Below, one piece after another: positions 63,835-64,000 of a DNA stretch of 64,000 nucleotides. Source of the stretch: Nitratireductor sp. XY-223. GTDB lineage: Bacteria; Pseudomonadota; Alphaproteobacteria; Rhizobiales; Rhizobiaceae. Where the stretch lies: NCBI RefSeq assembly GCF_004959855.1, contig NZ_SPNT01000005.1, forward strand, positions 1 to 64,000, read 5' to 3'. The notes beneath the pieces are model-generated. The model searched no databases and had not been told where the DNA came from. It was given only the letters and a program-made list of their open reading frames with translations. The position numbers were made by a program, and so were the translations under genes. Each line of letters begins with the position of its first letter. Position 1 is the stretch's first letter.

Positions 63835-64000
63835 TCAGGAGACCGTCAGGCCGGCACCCATGACCACTTTCTCACCGGTGTCGAGAACCGCGACGACGCC
63901 GTCATCGTAGAGCTCGACCTGCTCGACGACGCCGCTGACGGTGCCGTCATTCGATGTGACGGTGCGGCCGATCAGCGAGCCGGCCTGCGAAACCGAATTC
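63835..64000 (-). CDS. flgD: Flagellar hook-assembly protein FlgD, C-terminal end, partial
   Basis: The last ~54 residues, ending NSVSQAGSLIGRTVTSNDGTVSGVVEQVELYDDGVVAVLDTGEKVVMGAGLTVS before a TGA at 63835-63837. 'A.SLIGr.V......G..~G.V..V......~.~~L..G..V....v..' is the C-terminal beta domain of short rhizobial FlgD proteins. The rest lies outside the window. It is followed by fliQ, the expected rhizobial order. Confidence 0.8.
   Translation of the reverse strand, partial: NSVSQAGSLIGRTVTSNDGTVSGVVEQVELYDDGVVAVLDTGEKVVMGAGLTVS

Overview
The window is about 64 kb of GC-rich DNA from an alphaproteobacterium, most likely of the order Rhizobiales (Hyphomicrobiales). The evidence is: an LpiA/AcvB-type lysyl-phosphatidylglycerol pair, a LysR regulator of the VtlR/LsrB type next to a DUF1127 gene, an Irr-type iron box, an aceA gene followed by a small SMc00767-like gene, a zwf-pgl-edd operon, a PdhS/CbrA-type kinase behind a CtrA-type box, rhizobial flagellar gene order, and a tRNA-His that lacks the extra 5' G. 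I cannot name the genus. Gene density is high. I see no insertion sequence, CRISPR array, prophage or rRNA.

Layout. 1-4.2 kb: end of an ammonium transporter with a small membrane partner, a LysE exporter, an unknown protein with an Ada-like zinc motif, rsmE and gshA. 4.3-7.6 kb: a leftward three-gene cassette of unknown function (CBS-like/zinc-ribbon protein, four-TM membrane protein, SAF+OmpA-like envelope protein), the best candidate for an undescribed system. 7.8-16.6 kb: a DUF937 protein, DUF1127/LysR, xseA, a cupin, acvB-lpiA, tRNA-His and a phasin with a striking inverted repeat upstream. 16.8-31.8 kb: the PdhS-like kinase, an orphan iron permease under an Irr-type box, acetoacetate-CoA ligase, AsmA, a DsbA-fold isomerase, an HTH-hydrolase fusion, a reductase and an ScfR regulator. 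32-42 kb: glyoxylate shunt (aceA), tpm under a MerR-type promoter that overlaps a decayed flavoprotein gene, a glutamine-synthetase-like ligase, a lower-GC DUF3237 gene, the Entner-Doudoroff operon and folD.

42-54.4 kb is a surface polysaccharide and adhesin region: Wzz-like protein, a Tat-exported GH10 glycanase, Wzx flippase, four glycosyltransferase-type genes, a secreted protein of seven ~60-70-residue repeats, and CsgG/HfaB-like and HfaA-like genes. Together these look like synthesis and anchoring of a holdfast or polar adhesin. 54.8-64 kb is a leftward flagellar operon (flgD, fliQ, flhA, fliR, fliJ-like, flgJ-like, flgN-like and a FliL-like protein). Between fliQ and flhA, about 4 kb carries a glycosyltransferase, a CaiB-type CoA-transferase, a citryl-CoA-lyase-like protein and a small zincin.

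Functions are assigned by reading motifs and overall protein character; no database search was run.
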